From Conoideocrella luteorostrata (taxonomy: Eukaryota; Ascomycota; Sordariomycetes; Hypocreales; Clavicipitaceae), in the NCBI GenBank assembly GCA_032433595.1, contig JASWJB010000066.1:62001-126000 (forward strand): a stretch of 64,000 bases of DNA, read 5' to 3'. Positions within the stretch are counted from its first letter, which is position 1. Every line of letters starts with the position of its first letter. Both the position numbers and the translations under genes were made by a program. Below are positions 45,101 to 57,685 of the stretch, in pieces. The notes under the pieces were generated by a model. That model searched no databases and was not told the origin of the DNA. It saw nothing but the letters and a program-made list of their open reading frames with translations.

Positions 45101-48100
45101 GCTATCATCTTCAAGGTACTGGGGACCACGGAAAGTGTAGTAGCCAGGATATGAGCCATCGCTATGGCCGCCGATGAAAGTCAACCGTCGAACACCACGA
45201 GCCAATAACTCGCCGCGAAATTGGGCGACAATGGGCATAACGCGAGACATGATTTCCTTATCGTCGTTGCTTTCGATATCGCGGATGGCGATATTGATGA
45301 CAGCAGAGAGCTCCTCATCAGTCCTGGCATCCTTTTTAATAGTAGCCAAAGGTTTACGCCTGTCTTTCAAGTCGTTGAGGACAGCAGAAGCGTTATGCTT
45401 GTTGTTCTGCTTGTTGTGAAGGGCCAACGTCTCCAAAGCCTTCTGGAGCAATTCCTCGGCTTCGTCAAGGTACTTGCACGGGACAATGATTCCCTTGCGA
45501 GTGGGCTCCTCGTCCCACTTGCTATTTAGGTACGACATGTCGCTGATGGAGTAGATGCGCTTGAGGTGAAGGTCCGGAACTCCGGGAGTTCCAGGCGTGG
45601 AAGGAGCAGCAGACTGCAGAGGCAGACCAAATTCGGACTGGCCAATCTTGCGCAGCTGGAAGTCCCAAGAGATGAATTGGGGCGTGTCGGTCTCATCATT
45701 ATGGTAGTCAATCTGCTTCACAATATAGGCACGGTACGCGCGGCGGACGTAGACCTCCAAAGCAGCAAGCCCGACCCAGGGGTCCTCGTGGCTGAAGAAG
45801 AGAGGAATCACGTCGAACACAGTGTAGTTAGAGTCAACAACTTCCTTGATAACGTCTAGGTTGGGCTCACGATGGTCCCAACCGCTCTCACCGTACCGCG
45901 AGTCAATGACGGACGATCGCAGGATGTGCTCCATCTGGGAAGTACGCTCCTCCAAAGAAGGAAGAGAGCACTGAATCATAATCTCACGGGCCTTGAGAGA
46001 TACCTTGGCCGTGGCGCGGGAAGAGAGCTCAGTCAGCTTGCGCAAAGAATCGCGCAAGTACTTGCTGATGTTGCCGACATTGGGTTTGTTGGGTCGATAT
46101 TCGTCAAGGATAGCCAAGATAAGAGCGCTCTTGGCGCCAACACGACTGTGTGAAAGAGCAGTCTGGACAACCTTGGCAAGATTGTCCTTGTTCTGGTCAC
46201 GAAGAGTGAGAATGACGCTGTCCTCCTGAGCCTGTGTAAGGAAAAGCCTCTCAACTTCATAGTACGTCTCCAGTAAGGACCGGATGAAGTTGAGCTCGTG
46301 AACTTTGGAGCCTTCGGTGTAAGCATCCAAGACCTCAGCAAGCGGGCTAAGAGTTGTCTTCAGAGTCTCGGCGTCATTGCCAGACACACTTTCCTCGAGG
46401 AACTTGGCAAAAGCTTTCTGCAGCGCTTTAGCGGGGAACTCGGCATGGCGAGCCTTGGCCCGCTCAACAATCTGGGCAAACTGAGAATCCAGTTTCTGGG
46501 GCATCCGTGCGTGCAGCGCAGAGAACTGAGCATTCCATTCACTATAAGGAAGCTCAGGGCTTCGGAGGACCTCAATGAGCTCCTTGAGGGCGGAAGCCAT
46601 GACGACCGAGTTGTCGTAGCCGCTAAGAATATTGAACATGATAGAGCGGAGGACAGAAAAGCGTTGGGCCGGTTTAGAGCCGACGACAACAGCGTCTCCG
46701 TAGGGAGGCAGCTGGTCCACGAACGCCTGGGCTTGCTTCACGCGGCTGGGGTCATCGAGAGCAAGGATACCCAGGATATCACCAGCTTCCAGAGTGGCTC
46801 CGGGCTGCTTGATGAGCTGAACAATACCGTCCTCTTGAGCAACTAAGGGCATGTACATTTTCATGACCTCGACTTCGGCATAAGTCTGCCCAGCCTTGAC
46901 GTGGCTGCCATTCTCAACAGCGTACTGCACGAGTTTACCAGGACTGGGGGTTCGCAACTGAGTGGGATCATTCTCCTGCTCGAGCAAGCAGGTCTTGCTA
47001 TCAACAGAAATTCGAGTGGCGCCGACTTCCTCCTTCCAGTATACGTTGTGGCTGTGACCATCGAGAAGGATCAGTAGACCACCATCACTGAGTGCACGAA
47101 CACCAACAGTGCACTTGGAGCCGTTGATAAACAGATGGTAGCTATCAGTGCTAGCACGAGTGGCTGTGAACTTGTATCGGTAGGCTTCGTAAATGAAGTC
47201 GATGGTGAAGACGGTCTTGAGAATATCCTTGGAAGGAACCTGACCCTTCTCCAGACCACCACGATACTCAGCTATGCAAGCCTCACTGGCAACATGAGCC
47301 TTGGTGATGGCACCGCACACGACTGCCAGCATGGTGTCTGGTCGCTCAGCAGTGAGGCGCTTTGAGATGAGCTCATCAAGCCAGCCCGTGGAGATTGTAT
47401 TGTCCTCGAAGGCCTCGGTTTCCAAAAGCTTGATAAGATATTCAACGGTAGTCTTGAAGTCACCACGAATACTAAGTTCCTTGAGGGCAACAACCATGTG
47501 CTTTCTGGACGCCTGTCGGTTCTCACCGTAGGCAAAAATATGACCAAACTGGCTGTCAGAGTAACTGTGAATCCCGCCTTGTGTACCAACAGAGAAATAA
47601 CCCCAGACGTTGGAACTGCTTCGGAAATTCAGTTCGTGCATAACACCGTTGGAAGGCTTGAAGCCTTCACCGGGATCCTCAGAAGTGATACGACATGCAG
47701 TAGTGTGGCCGGTAGGGGTAGGTCGGCGCTGAGCCTGGCTGGTGCCTTCGTTTTTGAAATCAAAGTCGATCTCGCCGGACGTTCTGGGGTCGACGCCGTA
47801 CAGTACCCGAATATCTCGAATGCGGTGTAAAGGCAGACCCATGGCAATCTGAAGCTGAGCAGCGGGCAAGTTAACACCACTGACCATTTCAGTAGTAGGA
47901 TGCTCAACCTGCAGACGAGGGTTCAGCTCGAGAAAGTAGAATTTATCGTCAGCGTGTGAGTACAGATATTCAACAGTACCGGCCGAGACGTAGCCGACAA
48001 GCTTGCCCAAACGCACAGCAGCATCTTCCATGGCTTTGAAGGTGTCGGGCTTGGCGATTGTGACTGGAGCTTCCTCGATAATTTTTTGATGGCGTCGCTG

Positions 48101-49256
48101 TACGGAGCAATCCCTGCCAAAGAGGGAAATGTTGTTGCCGTACTGATCAGCCAGCAACTGGACTTCCAAATGTCTGGCATTTCCAGCCAGTTTCATGATG
48201 AATATGGGAGATCCAGGAATCTCGCTGGCCGCAGCTTTGTAAAGCGCCTCGAAGCCCTCTTCGCCCAGTGCTTTACGGATACCTTTTCCGCCACCACCCT
48301 CAGAAGCTTTAATCATGACAGGAAAGCCAATTTCATTGGCCTTTTGTAGACCCTCTTGCCATGACTTCACACAGCCCTTTGCGTAAATATCATCGTGTAC
48401 AGTGACAATTCCCTTGTGATCAATTTCGACGTCGTTGACGCCTGTTCCTGACCAGGGAATGCAAGGCACAGAGGCGTGCTGGGCGACAATTGTGGAGGAG
48501 ATCTTGTCGCCAAGTGATCGCATAGCAGAGCCAGGAGGGCCAATAAAGACAATCTTGTTGGGCGAAGCGGCAAGGGATTCTGGCAGCTTGGGATTTTCGG
48601 AAGCATGGCCCCATCCAGCCCAAACGGCGTGGACATTCATGCGTTCTGCAATGTCCACAATCAGCTCAACGTTAGCATAGTTGTGATTGTTGGTACCGCC
48701 GGGAACTTCGACGTAGTGGTCAGCCATTCGAATGTAATCCGCATTTGCCTGTAGATCTTCGGGAGTGGCCATCACGGTGAAGTGAATCGCTCTCTCGTCG
48801 CCGAAGGTTTCGTAGGCCCATTTCCGGACGGATCGAATTTCTTTGACAGCGGCAATCCCGTTGTTGGCGATCAGAACCTGTCATTCAGTTCACAATTAGC
48901 TTTTGCCAGATGCAAAAATTATCTGGCCAGCGCCTGTCCTAGCTGGATGTTTTTACGGTACCGGCGCCGAACGGCTTTAAAGCGAAAATGGGCCGGCCGC
49001 GTTGCTCCTGGCAAACTCGTCGTGCCGCTGGTTTCGACCCCTCCCCAGATGTAGATAAGCTACTTACGTTTGTAATAACAGTGTGCCCGTCATGTTGAGC
49101 AACAAAGTCCTTGACCTTGCCTGAGGGCGCATTGGTCAGTCTGTTGCCGCCAATGAAGTGGCTTGCGATGCTGTGCTTCTCTGCATAGGAGGCTTTTCCG
49201 TTGGAAACGGGTACTGTCCGGCCATTGGTGCCGTGAGCTCCTGACGACTCCGTCAT
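42132..49256 (-). CDS. ACC1: Acetyl-CoA carboxylase
   Basis: Cytosolic multidomain enzyme that makes malonyl-CoA for fatty-acid and polyketide synthesis. Three exons, 49068-49256, 43750-48877 and 42132-43672, with introns of 190 and 77 nt, give 2285 residues, matching fungal ACC1. Order: biotin carboxylase (from [20 protein letters not shown] at the first junction, with GGGGKGIRK near residue 250 and the [28 protein letters not shown] block), biotin carrier with biotinyl Lys736 (EVMKMYMPL), a central region, then the carboxyltransferase ([51 protein letters not shown] across the last intron). No breaks. Essential in most fungi; usually regulated by phosphorylation through Snf1, which cannot be read here. 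Confidence 0.98.
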
Positions 49257-52200
49257 GATGGCTAGCTGTGGTGGTATATTATTCGGTTGGGAGGAAAACG
49301 GTAAATTCGGAAACGACAGGTCCTGAGGCTTTCAAATCGTCATGAAACGTTCAAAACTGCTGTCCTGGTGTCTCGTGTACTCTGCCTGGGTTCGTTCGGA
49401 CGTAGGTGGTCAACAGACTGGGGAGATCCGTCTCGCATGCACAATGCAGTGTTATGCCGCAATCTTCTTTCAAAAAGCCGCTTGCAATTAAAATAAAAGT
49501 CGAAGAAAGCAAGATGAAGTCGTCAAGGGAGGAAACAAGACGAATCAAAGCTTGACTAGGTATTAGGGTGATTTGGCACGAAGAAAATAATGTTGGCCAA
49601 GTAGGTTCTTTCTCGAAGAGGAGGAGCTTCGGAAAGGAACAGCAGCCAACAAGGAGAGGTGAAGTCTAAACCCGCGGCTTTTGGGGTAGGGAGGATGCTG
49701 AGATGTTGTAGAGATGAAGGAGAGAAGGGGTGGGAAGTGGTATCGTGAAGGTGGCCAGATTGAGAGGTGGCCGAATTAGTGCCCTATATTGCTGGTTGGT
49801 GAGCGCCTGGCGAGAGGATGGGTTTGATGGCAAGGTTTTTTTTTTTTTTGCCCTTGCGCTTGTCGATGCTTCGTCAATCTGTTGGGGCCAAAGGCTCAAT
49901 GGTTAGCCAAGCTTGGAAACGGGATTGATGGGTGGGCATGCGTCAGTGACATGGGGGGAGCTCTGAAGTGCTGGGACTTGCTCGGCCAGCGCTAGCGCAA
50001 GCGGAAGTGGAGGTGCTCTCGCCTCCTGTCTGCTGGAGCCGGCGTGCTGGAAGCTGCGCAACGACCGTTCCCACTGTTTCCGGCTGCTGGGGCACTGGGG
50101 AGTGGGTGCTCCGTAGTCCGTACAGTGGGTGAGTGGGTGAAGCGCGACCTAACGTGCCAAGCTGGACGATGACGGCCAGGCAGGGTGGGTACGAGCTTGG
50201 TTGCCTGGTGCTGCTTTCACTGGAAGGCGGGAGGGGATAATGAAAAACAATGGGGCATGGCTATTCATTGAATTGACAGCCGGAAGCCTAGACACTGTGC
50301 ACATCCCGGCTCCTCCCCGAAATAAGGGTCCCCGTTGCAGCACGCTCTGAACCAGGAACGGCGAAAATTACACAGTGTCCAGCCCCTTCGACAATTATCG
50401 GCGCGGAGCCTATTTAATCTTTTCCCGACAAGAACGTAGGCGGTTCTGCCGTTGGTAAGTGATGATAGGATGGGTTAGGGTTGTTCCATGCCTCGTCCCC
50501 CCAAGGCAGCAGCGGCTCATTCTCGGTCGTTTTTACTTACCTTGAAGGACGAGTGACGAGAAAGGGCAGCCCTCTGGTCCTCGATGGTCTCTCCCGGTCG
50601 TAATCGTGCGGGCGCAAAGCCGTTTATCGCAGGCGTTCGTCAACGTTGGGACGAGTACTCCGTATATGCAGCGCTTATCTTATCGCCGGACATGCTAAAA
50701 TACTGCCTGCGGAGGTGGCAGAAACAAGCAAGCGAGCAACTAGAGAGCCAGGACAGCAATGGAGCTTCGAGCGCAGCAGTAGGAATGGCAAAGCAGAGAA
50801 TCGGAGCGAAAACCTGGTCTAAGTATGGAGTGCAAGTACGGCATTCGGGCGTGAAAAGAACAACATGGAAATCTGACGAATGTGCGCTCTCGTTTGGGGA
50901 ACCTGCCGAATGCATATAATATCGCAGACGGGGTGAGCTCTAGGTTTTGCCCGAGACACATGCATCAGTCGGTCTACGGAGTATTGTCAGCTTGGTTCAT
51001 GGGCGGATGTCCACCGGCCAAGCTGTCGTGCGACTGCGCGAAGCAGCAGGATGCAGTTCCCTGCCCGTCCAAAAAAAGGAGTTTGACGGGGGGGCTTGTT
51101 GGCGAAAACATAAACTCAGTGTTATATAACGACACTACGATATACAACTCTGGACGAGGACAACCAACGTGCGTTGCCGTATTATGAAATTGGGCCATGC
51201 CTGCACGTCCTGTATTTTCAAATGATGTCACGCGGTATTCATATATCTAGGCATCAACCCGGAATGCAAGGTGCCGCACTCTGTATATCACTGTCAACGA
51301 AACTCGAGGTGAGGGAGCGTGTGGATGCAACTGGGAGAGTCGCGGCCACGAGCTGACTGCTGACTGCTGACTGCAACCCTGTCCACAAGAAACCAGCAGC
51401 TATCCGCATCGAATTCACCAACCAATAACCAAGTTACGGAGTCCGACGGATTCGGCGAGGAGACGCCTCCGAACTCTGCAATGCTAAATTGACATTTTAG
51501 TTTCAGCACATGGCGCTGTTATCGCTCAAGATAAGCAACCCACAGCATCAAAGCTTATTATACTCCGAACGGCCGGGGCATTCATGAGTCGACGTTGGGT
51601 TCCGGTTCAGAAGTCTGTTTGCGTGGTCACCTGCCAACCTGCCATCAAGCCTAACCGTCGGTTGTCTACTTTATAGAACAGCGAACAGTGACTGTTCGCT
51701 GTCTAGATCTCCAATCTCATGCCTCTTTCTATTCCCGGGGACAATTGCTGAATCGCGGTCCTTGTTTCGCCGTTCTTCGGAGTTTAAGTCGGCAGTCAGA
51801 TTTAGAAACTCCGAGCATGGTCATCCGCCATTCCCATCGGAGTATGTACTCTCCGAAGTGGATACAGTCCGAAAACAAACAGCAAATTGTCGGCGCTTCT
51901 CATTAAATATTAAATGTCAAGTGCCCTGCTATTCATGTCCAACATAGCATCGACTTCAATCAAACCCGTTAGTAGAACCATGATAAACGGCCCGTCCTCC
52001 TCCGCCTATTCCTTATCCAGGTTATCCACGGCACAAACCACCCACCGTGCGAATATCCAGCCCGGAAATGTCTCGTCTTCGTCTCATCAGTACCAGAACC
52101 GTCCCCGACCCAATAGTAGCTCCCCCAATTGTTGAGCACCCACCCCTTCACCGGCGGCCCATCCAAGCCATCCACCCCAATCCATCAATCCGTCAATCCA

Positions 52201-53621
52201 TCAATCCGATCGGCGCCCAATTTTTTAATTTCTTGTTTTCTTGCAAGAGACTCCCCAAGTTCGTGATAATGATTTTTTCCTGGGGCCGCACGCCCCTCCC
52301 ACCGTAGTTATTTACCTTGACAAATGGCGATGCCATCCTACACCTTGACTCCGTAGCCTCTCCGGTAAAAGGGGTTTTACCCTTTGGCCAATGAATCCAA
52401 CTCATCATCACAATCCCCAACATTCCCCATCCCGTCACATATGTGTTGGCGGGAAAGGCATCGATTGGGACCCACTCACTGTCCTTCGATCTAGTTGCAA
52501 TCCAATGCCTCCTGCGATTATCCAATCAAGTTCTCATTCCAAAATCCTGCCTTTGAATCTTTCCAACATGCCACCTCGTCGTTAGCCTCTCTTCAACCAC
52601 CTGCTTGTCTTTCTAAATATCTAAGTGTCTGCTCCGTAAATGAATAGGTGTTTTGGTTGCGGAGAGACTACGACACTATGCTATGCTAGATTCTCTTCCC
52701 CATCACTTTGTTTAAAGGCCTCATAATCATCGCTCCGTAGAAACCAGCCACCCGAGACGCATGAAATCTCGGCTCCCGCAGAACATTGCCGCGGCGTACA
52801 AACCTTCCGATACCGTCCGGTGCTGCTTGCCAAAACAATGCCCTTGGTTCATACAACTCTATCCCAGCTATCCACTCTGCATGCGCACTTCACATTGACT
52901 GAAGGAAACTTGGGTCGCGCCCAGGCAGCCGAACATATTGCGGTAAAGCGTTTTATAGTATCTATACCCAGTGGGAGGGTGATGATATTGGTTCATAGAA
53001 AGACAGCAACCGCTCATCCACTCCGATTTACCAAGTGCGCAATGATCAACCGGACGAGATTGTCACTTTACATACCTCCGCGCTTGAGCCCATTATTTGT
53101 ACAATCTTCACTTCAAAAATCAACACAAGCATTCATCTCCAGGGTATTTATTTTCTACTGACTCCCAAACTCAACACCACGAGAGACACTCCACTTTTAG
53201 GAGGAAGCAAAACTACACACACCGTAGGTTTGCCCCGTAACTCCAGTTGTTCCATCTACTACGTCTTATACACATGCAACCCCAATACTAGCATTGCTCA
53301 TATGTCTAGCGACGCGGCCTCCTCAATAGTGTCGCTTCACCCCAACAACCACCAACAAAAAATCTATGCCACCAATGCTGCCGCCTGCACCGTAGTGTGC
53401 AGCAGCAAGCTCAAGCCAAGAAACTATGTGCTTGAAGAGAGGTCGTAATCATCGTTATTAGCAAAACATGGCCTTCAAAACGGAGTCGCTTGTCTTATCA
53501 TTTGGTCGTAAACTAGCTCATTTCTTTTCGAAGAAGAACTGTAGAAGGGTGCATCGCGCCAGCACGTCACCCCCCAGGACAGCAGGAATAGAATGGAACA
53601 AAAGGGACTTAAGGCGCTGCA
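49257..53621. other. Gene-poor spacer, 4.4 kb
   Basis: The first 600-800 bp are presumably the ACC1 promoter and leader, with a T-run at about 49837-49850. After that only short, domain-free frames occur. Holds TACTCCGTA at 50656 and TACGGAGTA at 50975, a heptamer triplet at 51352 and short ATCCATCA-type repeats near 52178-52207. Confidence 0.45.
51352..51372 (+). repeat. 3 x 7-bp tandem repeat
   Basis: Three perfect copies of GCTGACT in non-coding DNA. Confidence 0.8.
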
Positions 53622-55489
53622 TTAGTAGGTTTCGCCCAAGTCGCTTAGTTTCCTGCCTCCTGACGTGCCAGGCCGTGCTGCACCAACGCCGGTGCTCGTC
53701 CGTCTGCCCGCGCCTACGCCCACGGGACCGCTGCCACTTTGTCTCCTGGTACCTGGTGTGGGAATTGCAGTGCCAGGAACTGGGATGCCACTGACAGCCC
53801 CTTCCAGCTCAAGCTTGGAGTAGGTGCCACGGCGGCTGGGAGTGCGAAATTCTCCCTCATAATCCTCTTCCATGTCTATCCGGCTCATACTGACAGAGTG
53901 ACTGTGCATTGACCCACCCATAGATGATCGTGGCCGCCCCAGAGGGGTTCTGGCGCCAGATATAGATGATCGAGACATGGGGCGAGGGGGCGGTACCATG
54001 TCTGTTCGTGATGAAGGTCTCGCATAGGAGGACATACTGGCTCGAGAGCTTGGTCGGCTGTGGCTAGCATCTGATTCTGGTGCCCGATTTGGCAACGGTC
54101 CAAAGGACAGTCTGCTGATGCCAGATGTGCTGAGTCGCGGTACGTGGCTAGGTTTCGACGACGTCGATGAGCGGAAATTGGTCGGTGTGGTTTCGTCTCC
54201 TGCGAGAGATGAAGCTGATGATCCCGCAGTTCTTTTTCGAGAACGGATGGTAACCGATGATGGAAAGTTGACGCCGTGGGCAACCGATCTAGGGGACGCA
54301 CGAGGTGGCGTGTTTGCTGGGCCTGGTAACTTCGATCTTGCTGACTGCACACGGGCCTCGAGACGTTGCATCTGAGCAGTAAGGGAGCGGATATGCGACA
54401 GCGAGTTGGAGGCGGGGATCTTGTGCTTCGCCAAGTTCGGATTGGTTGTAGAGCGCGGTGCTGGAGTCTTAAAGTTGGATGCACCTCCTGAAATGCGACT
54501 ACCTGTGCGTGTGCTCGCAGACTTGACACGTGGTTTTGGCGTAACGGTGTTTTCCAGAGATGGTAACCGAGACTTGCGAGATAACGCACCACCAGGCTTA
54601 GTAGCAACATTTGCCTTGTTGGGCAGAGGGGCAGAGACATCAGACATGGGAGGCGATGGTGGTTCCCGAGCGTCGGAGAGGGTGCCGTCCACCGACAGCT
54701 CCTTCGTTTCGGGCGGCGTGGTAATAAGCGGTGAGCTGGCAGTCGAGTTGGGCGACGCCTCGATATTTTTATCAAAAGTTGGCGATCCCATAATAGAAAG
54801 ATCGGTCGAGATAGAAGACAAGTGTCTGTTTTCTTGCTTCTTGATTTTGTCTTGCATAAGTTCTGCTTCAATCTTGACTTCGGCCAGCTCCTCTCGAAGT
54901 CGTTGAGATTCGATACGAAGCTTCTCTCGTTCTTGTTCGCCGGATCTAATTTCCTCTTCCATCATGACGCCCCGCTCAATGGCTTGGTTGTATTTGTTCT
55001 CCATGTCCTCCAGTGATGAGGTAGTGTTGCGAGCCTGACGTTCGAAGTCATCATTGGTAACTTCCATATCTCTTAGTTTCAGCTGCAACGATCGGCTTGA
55101 CTCCCGCAGCGTGGTGATTTCCTTTTCCAGCGAGTTTTGTGCGGCACTCGCTTCGGTCTTAGATTCCTTGTATTTCCTCTGCGTAGACATGATGTTAGCC
55201 TTTTTCTCGGCGACAGTGCTTGGTCCAAAATTTGCGGCGCATAGGAATCAATGCTGCATACCTTCCACTCCTCAACCTCGAACCCTAGCGTCTCGACCTT
55301 CTCCTGCAACGCTCGTTCCTGCTTCTCTGCCCGCTCAATGTCCTTTTCCAACTCTTGTTCGAGTTCGCGACTCGACTCCCGGAACTCAGCCAGCTCTGAC
55401 TCCAACATCTCGTACTGCGATTTGTACCAGGAGAGGGCATCACCAGCACTGGTAGCCTCGCTAGGAGGCGACGAAGGAAGCTCTGCCAT
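53622..55489 (-). CDS. nde1: Nuclear distribution protein NudE homologue
   Basis: Dynein regulator that with LIS1/NudF positions nuclei and vesicles. Exons 55262-55489 and 53622-55178 (83-nt intron) encode 594 residues. The N-terminus ([20 protein letters not shown], then [20 protein letters not shown]) opens a coiled coil running to about residue 190, through [20 protein letters not shown] and [19 protein letters not shown], which is the diagnostic NudE segment for LIS1 binding. The remainder is low-complexity Ser/Pro/Arg-rich sequence, as in Neurospora RO11 and Aspergillus NudE, probably carrying phosphorylation and microtubule-related sites. No neighbours suggest an operon-like link. Start supported by conservation of WYKSQYE near the beginning. 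Confidence 0.95.
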
Positions 55490-57685
55490 CTTGCCGTGGA
55501 GGTTATGTATGATGTGGAAGCTTGGATCGTTTAGCGCTCAACATCCGAGCGGATGGATAATTGATGCTGACTTCCTCTATGAATCCAGGCGAATGAAGTA
55601 ATTTGTCGCAAGCTTCCGGATGGTAGTTCTTCTTTCAATTTTTTTTCTTTGTTGGGTAGCCGACAAAAAGAAACCTGGTTGCCTCGGTGTCGCGGGCTGC
55701 GGGATTGCGGTGTGGGTTCGCAGAGAACAGCAATTATGGGAAAGGAAAAAAAAAAAGCAACGGGAAACAGCCGTTTCGAGAAATAAAACACAAAAAGGAA
55801 GAAGTTGAGATTTGTTTGAGTGATTTTACTTCCAGTAGCCTACGCGCATCATTAGTATTTGCGCGCTCCTCGCAGCCATCATCGGTCGCTGTTGTTTGTT
55901 GTCTGTCCTACTGGTGCCACCACTCACCGGTTCGTTGTCCCAAGGGGTACCGCCTTGTGCGTCGGCGCCGAACGGGCCCTTGACAGAAGAAAGAAGAAAA
56001 AGATGTGCACGTTAATGTCGACGTGCTATTCCTGCTGCTTCGGCTGGCGCTGCGGAGGCCGCTTTCCAGCAACTTGCGAGCAAGACTTACCTGTCTGCCT
56101 TACCTGGAGATGTTGTATGCCGCAAGCCGAAGCGCTTGTAGACGAGAGAGGCACTGCATGTTTTGGCCTGTGACGGGGTGACGAGGGGGTGACGGCGATT
56201 GATGGGGCACTCCTTCCTCACTGGCAATGGTTAGGCTGGCTGGCTGCGTGGTCTTGTTGATGCGACTGACTCTTTGACCCTTTCCCGGCGGCTGCCCCTT
56301 AGCTTTGGGCATTGGGCTGGCATCTGGCGGCAGGGTCTGGGTCTCCTGGCCTTCCCTGGATCAACAACTCTGCCGAATTGGGCTTAGAGCCCGGCGTCAT
56401 GGGCAACAAGCTCGCCCACTTTGAATCATCAACTTTGGCCCTTGTCTCCCGTGTCTCCGCGTGAGTGCCAGCGCTAGCCCCTCCACGTCACGTGTACTGC
56501 CTCAGACACATGCTCAGACACCTGGGTGAGAGAGCATGCCACGTTGCCACAGTCAAAGGGGTAGTCAGTAGGCATGAACAAAGTAGAAACAGAGTTGTCT
56601 TTGGCAAGATTGATCGGCGTCTTGATACCCCGTACATTCACTCATAAAATTCCTAACCGAACAGCCCATGTTCAAGTGGCAAAACGCAGATACTCACATC
56701 AGCCACAAGTAGGATTGCTAATCTCAAATAAAATCATTCGCCATGTGTCCGGGTTCAGGGTTGCTTGCTTTGCACACTCTTGCCATGCGTTGGCACCGTC
56801 TCGTCCACAGAATCGTGCCTTGCATGAACTGGCAGCAGCCACTTCTAGTTTGCATAAGTCGTATCTAGTAAAAAGCTATGCCCATCTCGTTGAATAAGGG
56901 AAGCGTTGTAGAGCACCCCTTCCTGTGGGGAGATACTTCTATTAGCATAGCTAATTGGCTGCTACATAAGCCGCCTCCTAAGTCCGCAAAGTCTTCCTCT
57001 AACAGGATCCTGAATTTACAAACAGCAGAACTCTATATATATTTAGCGTATTTAGAGTTTTCAGCGTATAATAGCACATAATAATATACAATGCAGCATG
57101 CAATGCAGCGTGTAATTTTTTCAAGAGTTAAAACACAGAGTAAAAACACATATGTAAAGCGCAAATTATTCTGTTAGCGGGGTACAAAAACGGTGCTGCA
57201 CAACGCATAATTTATCCAAACGGCTACTTGAGCCTGTACTCTCTTACCACTGATTTCATTCCTACACTAGACTACGGGATAGTGCTGCCAATTTGTGCCT
57301 CTATTGTGGCTCAACTCAGGATCGCACCTTTACTTTGATCTGGTTGAGGAGAGCCCGACTGTCTTCGGTGTCGCTGACTACTTAGGCGCTGGTACGAAGA
57401 CGAGCTTGAAGAACGATGCCTCTTACCCGACGGAGGGAATTCACCGTCATCTAATTGATAATTAAACTACCTGATTGTTCTTATAGGCCCAGAGGCGCTG
57501 GTGAAGTCGGCTACTCTCATAATACGTCATGATATACAACTTCTCATTCATACGTAATGTCTGTTCGGGCAACTGATACTCGCAAAGACCTGGGTCTCCC
57601 ACCGCTATGTCTAGCCGCTTCATCTCTCATGTGTGCAGTACGTAGCAGTTATCACACATGACCTACGCGCCGAAAACAAAGGTTA
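55490..57685. other. Gene-poor spacer, 2.2 kb
   Basis: 55490-56200 is the NudE promoter side with A- and T-rich runs. From 56.9 to 57.2 kb the DNA becomes AT-rich with repeated TAGCG/GCAGC fragments; it could be a decayed repeat, but I see no transposase motif. No gene called. Confidence 0.45.

Noticed and set aside
56880..57680. AT-rich patch suspected to be a RIP-mutated transposon
   Set aside because: No transposase or reverse-transcriptase motif and no terminal repeats could be seen; composition alone is not enough.
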